Assembly: GCF_021404405.1 (NCBI RefSeq)
Contig: NZ_JABFTV010000001.1
Span: forward strand, 620,001 to 684,000
DNA length: 64,000 nt
From: Billgrantia aerodenitrificans
GTDB lineage: Bacteria > Pseudomonadota > Gammaproteobacteria > Pseudomonadales > Halomonadaceae
Direction: 5' to 3'
Part shown: piece by piece, positions 22,545 to 32,175 of the stretch
How positions within the stretch are numbered: the stretch's first letter is position 1
Layout of the letters: every line of letters begins with the position of its first letter
Position numbers and translations under genes: made by a program
Notes under the pieces: generated by a model
What the model was told of the DNA's origin: nothing
Seen by the model: only the letters and a program-made list of their open reading frames with translations
Databases searched by the model: none

Positions 22545-23293
22545 ATCAGGTCGTCGAACAGCCTTCACGCAGCGAATACAACGATCACGATGGCGCCGAG
22601 ATGCTGCGCATCCGCGATCTGCATGCCTTCTATGGCGAGTCGCACATTCTTCATGGGGTCGACATGGAGGTGCGTCGCGGTGAGCTGGTGACCCTGCTGG
22701 GCCGCAACGGTGCAGGGCGCAGCACCACGCTCAAGGCGATCATGAGCATGGTGGGCCGGCGTACCGGTTCGATCATGATCAACGGCACCGAGACGGTCGG
22801 CATGAAGGCGCATCGCATTCCGCGTCTGGGTATCGGCTACTGCCCCGAGGAGCGCGGTATCTTCGCCAGCCTCGACGTGGAAGAGAATCTGCTGCTGCCG
22901 CCCACCGTGCGTTCGGGTGGCATGTCGATCGACGAAATCTACGAGATGTTTCCCAACCTTTACGAGCGCCGCCGCAGTCAGGGCACTCGGCTTTCGGGCG
23001 GGGAGCAGCAGATGCTGGCCATGGCGCGCATCCTGCGCACCGGCGCGCGCATGCTGCTGCTCGACGAGATCACCGAGGGGCTGGCGCCGGTCATCGTGCA
23101 GAAGCTGGCCGAGGTACTGGTCAAGCTGCGCGACCGTGGCATGACCATCGTGCTGGTGGAGCAGAATTTCCGCTTCGCCGCGCCGCTGGCCGACCGCCAC
23201 TACGTCATGGAGCACGGGCGCATCATCGAGGAGATCAGTGCGGCACAGCTGCCCTCCAAGCGCGATCACCTCAACTCCCTGCTGGGGGTGTAA
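22541..23293 (+). CDS. branched-chain amino-acid-type ABC transporter, ATP-binding protein (LivF-like)
   Basis: A 250-residue ATPase partner of the upstream LivG-like subunit. Walker A reads GRNGAGRST: the invariant Lys of GxxGxGK(S/T) is replaced by Arg, which is unusual for an ABC ATPase. The signature is RLSGGEQQMLAMARIL and Walker B is MLLLDEITEGL. The C-terminus (HYVMEHGRIIEE) fits LivF. The two ATPases overlap by an ATGA, pointing to coupled translation and a heterodimer. Confidence 0.9.
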   Translation: MNQVVEQPSRSEYNDHDGAEMLRIRDLHAFYGESHILHGVDMEVRRGELVTLLGRNGAGRSTTLKAIMSMVGRRTGSIMINGTETVGMKAHRIPRLGIGYCPEERGIFASLDVEENLLLPPTVRSGGMSIDEIYEMFPNLYERRRSQGTRLSGGEQQMLAMARILRTGARMLLLDEITEGLAPVIVQKLAEVLVKLRDRGMTIVLVEQNFRFAAPLADRHYVMEHGRIIEEISAAQLPSKRDHLNSLLGV

Positions 23294-23392
23294 CCAACTT
23301 TCGTTATCACGACGAAGCGCGACTCATCTGCAGTACGTGTCACAACGATGCATCACAACAACAAGCCGCCCAACCGGGCTATGGAGACAATA

Positions 23393-24613
23393 ATGACCTT
23401 CATCAAGAAGACTCTCGCCAGCAGCGTTGCTCTTGCCGTCACCGCCGCCATGGCGACTGCCGCTCAGGCCGAGATCAGCGACGGCGAGATTCGCATCGGC
23501 TACCTGGCGGACATGTCCGGCACCTATCGTGACCTGGCCGGACCCGGCGGCCTCGAAGCCCTGCGCATGGCGGTCGAGGACTTCGGTGGCAGCGTCAACG
23601 GAGCACCCATCCAGGTGTTCAGCGCCGACGACCGCAACAGCGCCGACGTCGGCGCCAACACCGTGCGTGAATGGATCGATACCCGCAACGTCGACATGGT
23701 GGCCGGCCTGGTGGCCTCCTCGGTGACCATTGCCGTCACCCGCGTGCTGGAAGAGAACGACGGCTTCGGCATCGTGTCCGCTTCGGCTGCCTCCAGCATC
23801 ACCAACGAGCACTGCACGCCCAATCACATTCATTGGGTCTACGACACCTATCCGCTGGCCAACGGTACCGCCCAGGCGGTGGTACAGCAGGGCGGCGACA
23901 CCTGGTTCATGCTCACCGCCGACTACGCCTTCGGTCATGCCCTGGAGGGCGACGTGACCCGTGTGGTGGAAGAGAACGGCGGTCAGATCGTCGGCGGCGT
24001 GCGCCACCCGTTCCCCACCGACGACTTCTCGTCCTACATCCTCCAGGCCCAGGGTTCCGGCGCCAAGATCATCGGTCTGGCCAATGCCGGTGCCGATACC
24101 GTCAATGCCATCAACACCGCCAGCCAGTTCGGCGTAGTGGAGGCCGGGCAGCAGCTGGCCGGTCTGCTGGTGTTCCTCAACGACGTGCATGCCATGGGGC
24201 TCGACGCCACCCAGGGGCTGCTGTTGACTACCGGCTGGTACTGGAACATGGACGACGAGGCACGTGAGTGGGCCGAGCGTTACTACGAGCGCGTGGGCCG
24301 CATGCCGACCATGGTCCAGGCCGGCATCTATTCCAGCACTACTCACTACCTGCAAGCAGTCGAGGCGACCGGCAGCGACGATCCGCAGACGGTGCGCGAG
24401 CACATGATGCGTCAGCCGATCCACGACTTCTTCGCTCGTAATGGCCGGCTGCGCGAGGATGGCCGCATGGTGCACGACATGTACCTGGCGCGCGTGAAGT
24501 CGCCCGAAGAGTCCACCCACGAGTGGGATCTCTACGAAATCCTCACCACCATTCCCGCCGAAGAGGCCTACCGCCCGCTCTCCGAAAGCCAGTGCAAGCT
24601 GGTGCAGAACTGA
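23393..24613 (+). CDS. ABC transporter periplasmic substrate-binding protein (LivK/AmiC-like)
   Basis: A 406-residue type I periplasmic binding protein. The signal peptide MTFIKKTLASSVALAVTAAM ends near AQA (residue 23). The mature start IRIGYLADMSGTYRDLAGPG and the block DRNSADVGANTVREWIDT are the usual ligand-binding elements. The family binds amino acids, amides or related small molecules; the pocket does not let me name the ligand. The start at 23393 has GGAG six bases upstream and gives a clean signal peptide; the ATG at 23348 does not. It sits in the middle of the transporter operon. Confidence 0.9.
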   Translation: MTFIKKTLASSVALAVTAAMATAAQAEISDGEIRIGYLADMSGTYRDLAGPGGLEALRMAVEDFGGSVNGAPIQVFSADDRNSADVGANTVREWIDTRNVDMVAGLVASSVTIAVTRVLEENDGFGIVSASAASSITNEHCTPNHIHWVYDTYPLANGTAQAVVQQGGDTWFMLTADYAFGHALEGDVTRVVEENGGQIVGGVRHPFPTDDFSSYILQAQGSGAKIIGLANAGADTVNAINTASQFGVVEAGQQLAGLLVFLNDVHAMGLDATQGLLLTTGWYWNMDDEAREWAERYYERVGRMPTMVQAGIYSSTTHYLQAVEATGSDDPQTVREHMMRQPIHDFFARNGRLREDGRMVHDMYLARVKSPEESTHEWDLYEILTTIPAEEAYRPLSESQCKLVQN

Positions 24614-24673
24614 AGCGAGCAAGATCGGCGGCGGCTGCGGCCGCCGCCCCTCTGACGGCGAGGAGAACCTGAC

Positions 24674-25561
24674 ATGACGATGATATTCGGCGTGCCGTTG
24701 GCGGTGTTCATGGGCCAGCTTCTGTTGGGTCTGATCAACGGCGCCTTTTACGCCCTGCTGAGCCTTGGGCTGGCGGTGATCTTCGGCCTGCTGAAGATCG
24801 TCAACTTCGCTCATGGGGCCATGTACATGCTGGGGGCGTTCGCCACCCTGCTGGGCATGCGCTACCTGGGCATCAATTACTGGGCGGCGCTACTGCTGGC
24901 ACCGCTCTTCGTGGGCCTGCTGGGCATGCTGATCGAGCGCGTGCTGCTGCGTCGCATCGGCCACCTGGACCATCTCTACGGCTTGCTGCTGACCTTCGGC
25001 CTGGCACTGATCTTCGAGGGTACGCTGGTCAACTTCTTCGGCGTATCCGGGGCGCGTTACCCCACCCCCGAGGCGCTGCAGGGCGGTTATCAGACCGGTT
25101 TCATGTTCCTGCCCAAGTATCGCGCCTGGGTACTGCTGGCGGCTCTCGTCGTTTGCTTTGCTACCTGGTACATCATCGAGCGCACACGCCTCGGTGCCTA
25201 CCTGCGCGCGGGCACCGAGAACCCGGCACTGATGCAGGCCTTCGGGGTCAACGTGCCACTGCTGGTGACGCTGACCTATGGCTTCGGCGTGGCGCTGGCG
25301 GCCTTCGCCGGGGTACTGGCCGCACCGCTCTATCCAGTGTCGCCGACCATGGGTTCGAACCTGCTGATCGTGGTCTTCGCCGTGGTGGTCATCGGTGGCA
25401 TGGGCTCCATTCTGGGCGCCATCGTCACCGGGCTTGCCATGGGGCTGATAGAAGGTCTGACCAAGGTGTACTACCCCGAGGCGGCGAACACCGTGATCTT
25501 CCTGGTGATGATTCTGGTGCTGCTGCTAAGACCCGCCGGACTGTTCGGCAAGGAGGCATGA
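24674..25561 (+). CDS. branched-chain amino-acid-type ABC transporter permease (LivH-like)
   Basis: A 295-residue integral membrane protein with about eight helices. Typical LivH elements are LINGAFYALLSLGLAVIFGL, IVNFAHGAMYMLGAF and, near the C-terminus, MGSNLLIVVFAVVVIGGMGS. It forms the inner-membrane channel with the LivM-like protein encoded 4 bases downstream. GAGGAG lies before the ATG. Confidence 0.92.
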   Translation: MTMIFGVPLAVFMGQLLLGLINGAFYALLSLGLAVIFGLLKIVNFAHGAMYMLGAFATLLGMRYLGINYWAALLLAPLFVGLLGMLIERVLLRRIGHLDHLYGLLLTFGLALIFEGTLVNFFGVSGARYPTPEALQGGYQTGFMFLPKYRAWVLLAALVVCFATWYIIERTRLGAYLRAGTENPALMQAFGVNVPLLVTLTYGFGVALAAFAGVLAAPLYPVSPTMGSNLLIVVFAVVVIGGMGSILGAIVTGLAMGLIEGLTKVYYPEAANTVIFLVMILVLLLRPAGLFGKEA

Positions 25562-25565
25562 CGAC

Positions 25566-26549
25566 ATGGCCACGACTCAAACGATGACGCCCTCCATGAA
25601 GCGTGAGCGCCGCGCCAACCTGCGTCGCAATGCCTTCTACCTGGTACTGATCGCGATCGGCCTGGTGGCACCCTTCTTCGCCTACCCGGTATTCTTGATG
25701 AAGGTGCTGTGCTTCGCGCTGTTCGCCTGCGCCTTCAACCTGCTGTTGGGCTATGCCGGGCTGCTCTCCTTCGGGCATGCGGCCTTCCTGGCCACCGGCG
25801 GTTACGTCACCGGCTATCTGCTGGCGAGCTACCCGGCACTGACCCCCGAGCTTGGCATCCTCATCGGTACGGCTGCCGCCCTGGTGCTGGGGGCCGCATT
25901 CGGTGCGCTGTCGATCCGCCGCCAGGGCATCTATTTCGCCATGGTGACCCTGGCGCTGGCGCAGTTGATGTTCTTCTTCTACATTCAGGCGCCCTTCACC
26001 GGCGGTGAGGATGGCCTGCACGGCGTGCCGCGCGGTCACCTGTTCGGCGTCATCAGCCTGCGCAGCAATCTGGCGATGTACTACTTCGTCTTCGCCATCT
26101 TCCTGTTCGGTTTCGCTCTGATCCAGCGTGCGGTGCACTCGCCGTTCGGCCAGGTGCTCAAGGCGATTCGCGAGAACGAACCGCGTGCCGTGTCTCTTGG
26201 CTACAACGTGGATGCCTACAAGCTGGTCGCCTTCATTCTTTCCGCAGGTCTGGCCGGCCTGGCCGGCTCCACCAAGACCGTGGTGTTCCAGTTGGCGTCG
26301 CTGACCGACGCCCATTGGCACATGTCCGGCGAGGTGATCCTGATGACCCTGCTGGGGGGCGTCGGTACTCTGTTCGGTCCGGTGGTGGGCGCGGGGCTGG
26401 TGGTGAGCCTGCAGCACATGCTGGCGCAGTCGCCGCTGGGCAACTGGGTCGGCCCGATTCTCGGCGTCATCTTCGTGATCTGTGTGCTCAGCTTCCGTAG
26501 CGGTATCGTCGGTGAAGCGATGAAGATGTACCGCAAGAACTTCAAGTGA
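25566..26549 (+). CDS. branched-chain amino-acid-type ABC transporter permease (LivM-like)
   Basis: A 327-residue membrane protein with about nine helices. LLLGYAGLLSFGHAAFLATG, then SIRRQGIYFAMVTLALAQ and the cytoplasmic coupling loop AIRENEPRAVSLGYNVDAYK are LivM hallmarks. It is the last gene of the operon and is followed 24 bases later by a terminator. Confidence 0.92.
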   Translation: MATTQTMTPSMKRERRANLRRNAFYLVLIAIGLVAPFFAYPVFLMKVLCFALFACAFNLLLGYAGLLSFGHAAFLATGGYVTGYLLASYPALTPELGILIGTAAALVLGAAFGALSIRRQGIYFAMVTLALAQLMFFFYIQAPFTGGEDGLHGVPRGHLFGVISLRSNLAMYYFVFAIFLFGFALIQRAVHSPFGQVLKAIRENEPRAVSLGYNVDAYKLVAFILSAGLAGLAGSTKTVVFQLASLTDAHWHMSGEVILMTLLGGVGTLFGPVVGAGLVVSLQHMLAQSPLGNWVGPILGVIFVICVLSFRSGIVGEAMKMYRKNFK

Positions 26550-26573
26550 AGGCCGTTGGCAAGACCTCTTCCT

Positions 26574-26597
26574 GGCGCCCTATAGGGGCGCCTTTTT
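26574..26597 (+). terminator. rho-independent terminator after the liv-type operon
   Basis: GGCGCCC and GGGCGCC form a 7-bp stem around TATAG, followed by five T. It ends the operon and separates it from the convergent LysR gene. Confidence 0.88.
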
Positions 26598-26626
26598 CAT
26601 TGCACTTTCTTTCATTGCACTGTCTT

Positions 26627-27532
26627 TCACTGCGCTTCCGTGGCGCAGGCCTGCTCCAGCCGTTGGGGCAGGTGCTCGACCAGAAAATCGATGAACTGGC
26701 GTACCTTGGCGGCATGCTGGCGATGGCGCGGCATGACCGCCCATACCCCGGCATCGCGGCACTGAAACCGCGACAGCACTTCGACCAGCTCACCGCTGGC
26801 GAGATAGGGCATGACGTAGTAATCGGGCAGTTGCGCCAACCCCAGTCCCTTGAGGGCAGCATCGAGCAGCGCCGGTCCCGAATTGGCCTGCCAGGGGCCG
26901 CTCACGCGCACCTCACGATGCAGGCCGTCGACATCGAAGCGCCACTGGTCCCGGGTGCCGATCAGACAGCGATGATGTATCAGTTCCGCTATCGAATGAG
27001 GCTGCGACACGCGCTGGAAGTAGTCGGGCGAGGCGACGACATATTCGCGCCGCTCGCAAAGCCGGCGGGCCACCAGCGTGGAGTCCTGCAGGGTGCCCAT
27101 GCGAATGACCACGTCGTAACCTTCGTCGATGACGTCCACCTGACGGTTGGTGAGGTGCAGGCGCATCTCCAGCTGTGGATGCAGCTTGAGGAAGTCATTG
27201 ACCAGAGGGGCGATGAAGCGCTCGCCGAACGCGGTGGCACAGCTGAGCTGAAGGATGCCATGAGGCTTTTCCTGCAGGCTCTGCAGGGCGGCTTCGGCTT
27301 CACGGAAGCCGTCCAGGAGTTCACGGCAGCGGGCGTAATAGCGCTCCCCGGCATCGGTGAGGTGGATCTGCCGCGTGGTGCGATAGAGCAGCGGCAGCCC
27401 CAGCTCCTGTTCGAGCTGGGCCACCTGGCGGCTGATATGCGAATTGGAAACGTGCAACTGGCGTGCTGCGGCGGCAAAAGTGCCCAGCTTGACCACTTCC
27501 ACGAAGGCTTCGATACCGTCCCAATGAGCCAT
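26627..27532 (-). CDS. LysR-family transcriptional regulator next to formaldehyde genes
   Basis: A 301-residue LysR protein. The helix-turn-helix (GTFAAAARQLHVSNSHISRQ, then LEQELGLPLLYRTTR) covers residues 17-55, and the effector domain begins near residue 90. It is divergent from frmA across 129 bp that contain a T-N11-A inverted repeat, so control of the glutathione-dependent formaldehyde pathway is likely. In enterobacteria the corresponding frm genes use the non-homologous repressor FrmR; LysR control is common elsewhere. Effector unknown. Confidence 0.85.
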   Translation of the reverse strand: MAHWDGIEAFVEVVKLGTFAAAARQLHVSNSHISRQVAQLEQELGLPLLYRTTRQIHLTDAGERYYARCRELLDGFREAEAALQSLQEKPHGILQLSCATAFGERFIAPLVNDFLKLHPQLEMRLHLTNRQVDVIDEGYDVVIRMGTLQDSTLVARRLCERREYVVASPDYFQRVSQPHSIAELIHHRCLIGTRDQWRFDVDGLHREVRVSGPWQANSGPALLDAALKGLGLAQLPDYYVMPYLASGELVEVLSRFQCRDAGVWAVMPRHRQHAAKVRQFIDFLVEHLPQRLEQACATEAQ

Positions 27533-27544
27533 GAGCGCACCGTG

Positions 27545-27566
27545 ATTATTGCACAGCAGGAATAAT
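27545..27566. promoter_or_regulatory. candidate LysR box between lysR and frmA
   Basis: ATTATT and AATAAT form an inverted repeat separated by 10 bases and satisfy the T-N11-A rule. It starts 12 bases upstream of the LysR gene and lies about 95 bases before frmA. Inference from position and symmetry. Confidence 0.45.
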
Positions 27567-27619
27567 GTTGTGTCGCTGTTTCAGTATCATCATAGCGCCT
27601 AGCGCACCTAGACTGATAG

Positions 27620-28771
<1,152 letters not shown>

Positions 28772-28920
28772 TAGGCGCCCGGCGCTGCGCCCACTATTAA
28801 CAGGCGCCGCATTTTAGCCACGCCCGAAGCCGCGTGTCGCGTCTATAACAGGCGCTCGCGCCCAGACTGACGAGCCGCCCAGCCTATAGCGCTGGGCGGC
28901 GAGGGTAAGGAGACCGAACG

Positions 28921-29775
28921 ATGAGCATGACCGAGAACCTCGAGCCGATCTCGAGCAACAAGAGTTTCGGCGGCTGGCACAAGCGCTACCGGCACCGCTC
29001 GCGGGCGCTGGACTGCGAGATGGAGTTCGCCATCTACCTGCCGCCGCAGGCCGAGACCGAACGCGTGCCGCTGTTGTGGTGGCTGTCGGGGCTGACCTGC
29101 ACGGACGAGAACTTCATGCAGAAGGCCGGGGCGCATCGTGTGGCAGCCGAGCTCGGCATCGCCATTATCTGCCCCGACACCAGCCCACGCGGTACCGATC
29201 TGCCCGGCGAGCACGACAGTTACGACTTCGGCTCGGGGGCGGGCTTCTACGTCAACGCGACCCAGGAGCCGTGGAAGAAGCACTATCGCATGTACGACTA
29301 TGTGGCGGAGGAGCTGCCTTCGGTGGTGCGCCAGCACTTCCCGCTCAATGGTCGTGAGGCGATCAGCGGACACTCCATGGGTGGTCACGGTGCGCTGATA
29401 CTGGCGCTGCGCCGACCCGGCCACTATCGTTCGGTGTCGGCCTTCTCGCCCATCGTCAATCCCACCCAGTGCCCCTGGGGACGCAAGGCGTTCCGCGGCT
29501 ACCTGGGCGACGATCCCGGCGCCTGGACCCAGTATGACGCCTGCGAGCTGGTGGCCAAGGGCGCGTCGACACAGCACCTGTTCATCGATCAGGGCGAGGC
29601 AGACCAGTTTCTCGAGGAGCAGCTCAAGCCCGAGCGGCTCGAGGCCGTGTGCGAAGAGCACGATCACCCCCTGACGTTGCGCCGTCAGCCGGGGTATGAT
29701 CACAGCTACTTCTTCATTGCCAGCTTCATCGAGGAGCACCTGCGTTACCATGCGGAGCATCTCTCCAAGCGCTGA
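28921..29775 (+). CDS. fghA: S-formylglutathione hydrolase
   Basis: A 284-residue alpha/beta hydrolase of the esterase D family. The nucleophile Ser152 lies in GHSMGGHG, the oxyanion region in WWLSGLTCTDENFMQKAGA, and the catalytic His in YDHSYFFI near the C-terminus. It cleaves S-formylglutathione to formate and glutathione, completing detoxification of formaldehyde, for example from demethylation of betaine-type compounds. An AAGGAGACC site supports the ATG at 28921. A 9-bp stem (GCCGCCCAG/CTGGGCGGC) lies in the 149-bp gap after frmA. Confidence 0.95.
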   Translation: MSMTENLEPISSNKSFGGWHKRYRHRSRALDCEMEFAIYLPPQAETERVPLLWWLSGLTCTDENFMQKAGAHRVAAELGIAIICPDTSPRGTDLPGEHDSYDFGSGAGFYVNATQEPWKKHYRMYDYVAEELPSVVRQHFPLNGREAISGHSMGGHGALILALRRPGHYRSVSAFSPIVNPTQCPWGRKAFRGYLGDDPGAWTQYDACELVAKGASTQHLFIDQGEADQFLEEQLKPERLEAVCEEHDHPLTLRRQPGYDHSYFFIASFIEEHLRYHAEHLSKR

Positions 29776-29799
29776 TTCTCCCCCTGCACAGGGCACTGC

Positions 29800-30513
29800 A
29801 TGATCAGTGTCCTGCTACGCCGCGTGCTGCGTTGGGCGGCCCTTGCCGGGGCCGCCTTCGTCATCTTGTCGATCCTCGCGGTCATGCTGCTGCGCCATGT
29901 ACCCGTGTACGGCTCCATGGTGATGCTGGAGCGCAAGGTGCAGTCCTGGATGGCGGGGGAGTCGCTGACCATTCAGCATCAGTGGCGGCCATGGGGTGAG
30001 CTCTCCGATCATGCCAAGCTGGCGGTGATCGCCGCCGAGGACCAGCGCTTCCCGATCCATCGCGGTTTCGATGTCGACGAGATGCGCCGCGCCTGGGAGG
30101 CGAGCCGCAACGGCGGGCGTTTGCGCGGTGCCAGTACCATCAGCCAGCAGACGGCCAAGAACCTGTTCCTGTGGACGGGGCGCAGTTGGTTGCGCAAGGG
30201 GTTCGAAGCCTGGTTCACCGTGCTGATCGAGGCGCTGTGGCCCAAACAGCGCATTCTCGAGGTCTATCTCAACATTGCCGAGTGGGATAACGGCGTATTC
30301 GGCCTGGAAGCAGCCGGACAGCGCTATTTCGGCGTCTCTGCGGATCGCATCAATGAAGTGCAGGCCAGCCGTTTGGCAGCGATCCTGCCCAATCCGAGGG
30401 CCTGGGATGCTGCCCGGCCTGGCCCTCACGTGGAGCGTCGCAGCCAGTGGATTCGCCAGCAGATGCGCAACCTTGGCGGGCCGCGCTATCTCGAGCAACT
30501 GGCCGCCAACTGA
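29800..30513 (+). CDS. mtgA: monofunctional biosynthetic peptidoglycan transglycosylase MtgA
   Basis: A 237-residue GT51 glycosyltransferase. One N-terminal membrane anchor (about residues 12-32) precedes the catalytic domain; the catalytic Glu80 lies in VIAAEDQRFPIHRGFD. RGASTISQQTAKNLFLW and EVYLNIAEWDNGVFGLEAA are further GT51 motifs. It polymerises lipid II into glycan strands without a transpeptidase domain. It begins 25 bases after fghA and may be co-transcribed with it, though the functions are unrelated. Confidence 0.94.
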   Translation: MISVLLRRVLRWAALAGAAFVILSILAVMLLRHVPVYGSMVMLERKVQSWMAGESLTIQHQWRPWGELSDHAKLAVIAAEDQRFPIHRGFDVDEMRRAWEASRNGGRLRGASTISQQTAKNLFLWTGRSWLRKGFEAWFTVLIEALWPKQRILEVYLNIAEWDNGVFGLEAAGQRYFGVSADRINEVQASRLAAILPNPRAWDAARPGPHVERRSQWIRQQMRNLGGPRYLEQLAAN

Positions 30514-30539
30514 CGCAGCCACTTCTTTCTATTGCCTCT

Positions 30540-31454
30540 CTATCGCCGCCTCTGGCCGCGAGCTGCCAGCACGACTCCGACGATGGTTACGGCCATGCCT
30601 GCCAGTGCCGCCAGTGGCAGGCGCTCGTCGAACAGCCACCAGGCCTGTAGTGCCGTGACGGGGGGCACCAGGTAGAACAGGCTGGCCACGCGGGAGGCTT
30701 CTCCGCGCCGGATGAGCGCCATCAGCAGCAGAATGGCGGCAATCGACAGCACCAGCACCAGCCAGCCCAGGGTCAGTACGAAGGTGAGCGTCCATTCGAC
30801 GTGCCGCTCCTCCAGCAGCAGGGCGCCGAAGCCGAGCAGGGCGCCGGAGGAGAGGTACTGCACCACCGTGCCCGAGAGCAGCGGCATACCGGTGCAGAAG
30901 CGCTTTTGATACAGGGTGCCCAGGGTAATGCCGGCCAGGGCGACGAGAACGCAGGCCAGAGCGCCGAGGCCGAAGCCCTGGAACAGCTCGGCTCCCGGGT
31001 CGAGCTTGCTGCCCAGCACCAGCGTGATGCCGATCAGGCCCAGCGCCAGCCCCAGCCACTGGGTGGCAGCGATGCGCTCGCCCAGCATCGGCCCGGCCAG
31101 GGTAGCGGTCAACAGCGGCTGCAGGCCGACCAGCAAGGCCGTGAGACCCGCCGGCATGCCCAGGTAGATGCCGTAAAAGACGCCGCCCAGATAGGCGCCG
31201 TGCACCAGCAGCCCCGAGACGGCAATATGACCCTTGAGCCGCCAGCCTGCGGGCCAGGCGCTGCCCAGTAGCTTGACCAGCGGGATCAGCAGGGCCAGGG
31301 TCAGCACGAAGCGAATGAACAGGAAAGTGAAGGGTTCGGCATGGGGCAGGCCGAACTTGGCGCCGATGAAGCCGGTACTCCACAGGGCGACGAAGAGAAT
31401 CGGCATGCTGGCCAGCAACGCGGCATCGAAGCGTGAAGTGGCGGTGCTTGGCAT
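30540..31454 (-). CDS. EamA/DMT-family permease
   Basis: A roughly 304-residue membrane protein with ten predicted helices in two EamA repeats. The first begins ILFVALWSTGFIGAKFGLPH. The C-terminal repeat has ASRVASLFYLVPPVTALQAW and LLGERI-like blocks. The drug/metabolite transporter family exports amino acids, purines or drugs; the substrate cannot be read from sequence. The start at 31454 (MPSTATSRFD) was chosen because the next helix begins about 15 residues later. Ribosome sites are weak, and a start 30 codons upstream remains possible. Confidence 0.85.
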   Translation of the reverse strand: MPSTATSRFDAALLASMPILFVALWSTGFIGAKFGLPHAEPFTFLFIRFVLTLALLIPLVKLLGSAWPAGWRLKGHIAVSGLLVHGAYLGGVFYGIYLGMPAGLTALLVGLQPLLTATLAGPMLGERIAATQWLGLALGLIGITLVLGSKLDPGAELFQGFGLGALACVLVALAGITLGTLYQKRFCTGMPLLSGTVVQYLSSGALLGFGALLLEERHVEWTLTFVLTLGWLVLVLSIAAILLLMALIRRGEASRVASLFYLVPPVTALQAWWLFDERLPLAALAGMAVTIVGVVLAARGQRRR

Positions 31455-31667
31455 CGCAGGAGCGTCCTTGAAGTGCTGTCGTGAAGCTGTCGACGATACT
31501 TGGTTGCCGCTGGTGACGAAAGCTAGCAGGTTAACTTTTTCCACACGGTTTCAGGCCGCGCAGTGAAAAGGCCAAAAAATTACATTACGTAACATTAAAA
31601 ACTGAACTCCGAGCGCTTGCGCTCGTCAGACTCCCTACATTCACCGCAACACCCCTTGGAGGTATTC

Positions 31668-32057
31668 ATGCAACGGATGACTGCACTGTTCTCGGCCGCC
31701 CTGCTCACCGCCGGGCTGATGACCGCACAGGCACACGCTCAGCAAGATCCCGCCCAGGACCCGGCAGCCCAGCCGCAAGCGCAGGCACCCGCTCAGGACT
31801 TCTCCGATGATCAGCTTCAGCAGTTTGCCGATGCCTCCCAGGAAATCGCCGTGATTTCACAGGAGTACACCGAGCGTCTGCATGCGGCCGAAGACGAGCA
31901 GGCCCAGCAGGAAGTGCGCATGGAAGCCAATGACCGTATGGTCGAGGTGGTCGAGGAGAACGGTCTCGACGTGGATACCTTCAATGCCATCGGCCATGCC
32001 ATCCAGCAGGATCCGGAGCTGATGCAGCGCGTGCAGCAGATGGCCGAGCAGTCGTAA
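31668..32057 (+). CDS. DUF4168 domain-containing exported protein
   Basis: A 129-residue small secreted protein. The signal peptide ends near AHAQ (residue 25), then comes a Gln/Pro/Ala linker (residues 26-43) and an acidic helical DUF4168 domain (DDQLQQFADASQEIAVISQE, followed by FNAIGHAIQQDPELMQRVQQ). Function is unknown; the family is periplasmic in many proteobacteria and cyanobacteria. GGAGG five bases before the ATG settles the start. TTACGTAA (31585-31592) and a GAGCG/CGCTC hairpin (31611-31624) lie upstream. A terminator follows directly. Confidence 0.82.
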   Translation: MQRMTALFSAALLTAGLMTAQAHAQQDPAQDPAAQPQAQAPAQDFSDDQLQQFADASQEIAVISQEYTERLHAAEDEQAQQEVRMEANDRMVEVVEENGLDVDTFNAIGHAIQQDPELMQRVQQMAEQS

Positions 32058-32079
32058 ACGACGCTAGCCAAACTGACTG

Positions 32080-32106
32080 GAAAGGCCGCTTCGAGCGGCC
32101 TTTCTT
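32080..32106 (+). terminator. rho-independent terminator after the DUF4168 gene
   Basis: AAAGGCCGC pairs with GCGGCCTTT around TTCGA, followed by CTTG. It starts 23 bases after the stop codon. Confidence 0.85.
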
Positions 32107-32175
32107 GTGTTTGGCATTTGCCCCCCTTTACTCTGTCGAGGCACGTCGTTACCGCCATAGGGAGCCCGATGCGAC

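Noticed and set aside
28772..28920. TAACAGGCGC direct repeat (28798-28807 and 28846-28855) before fghA
   Set aside because: Two ten-base copies 48 bases apart in a GC-rich gap; too weak to call a regulatory element.
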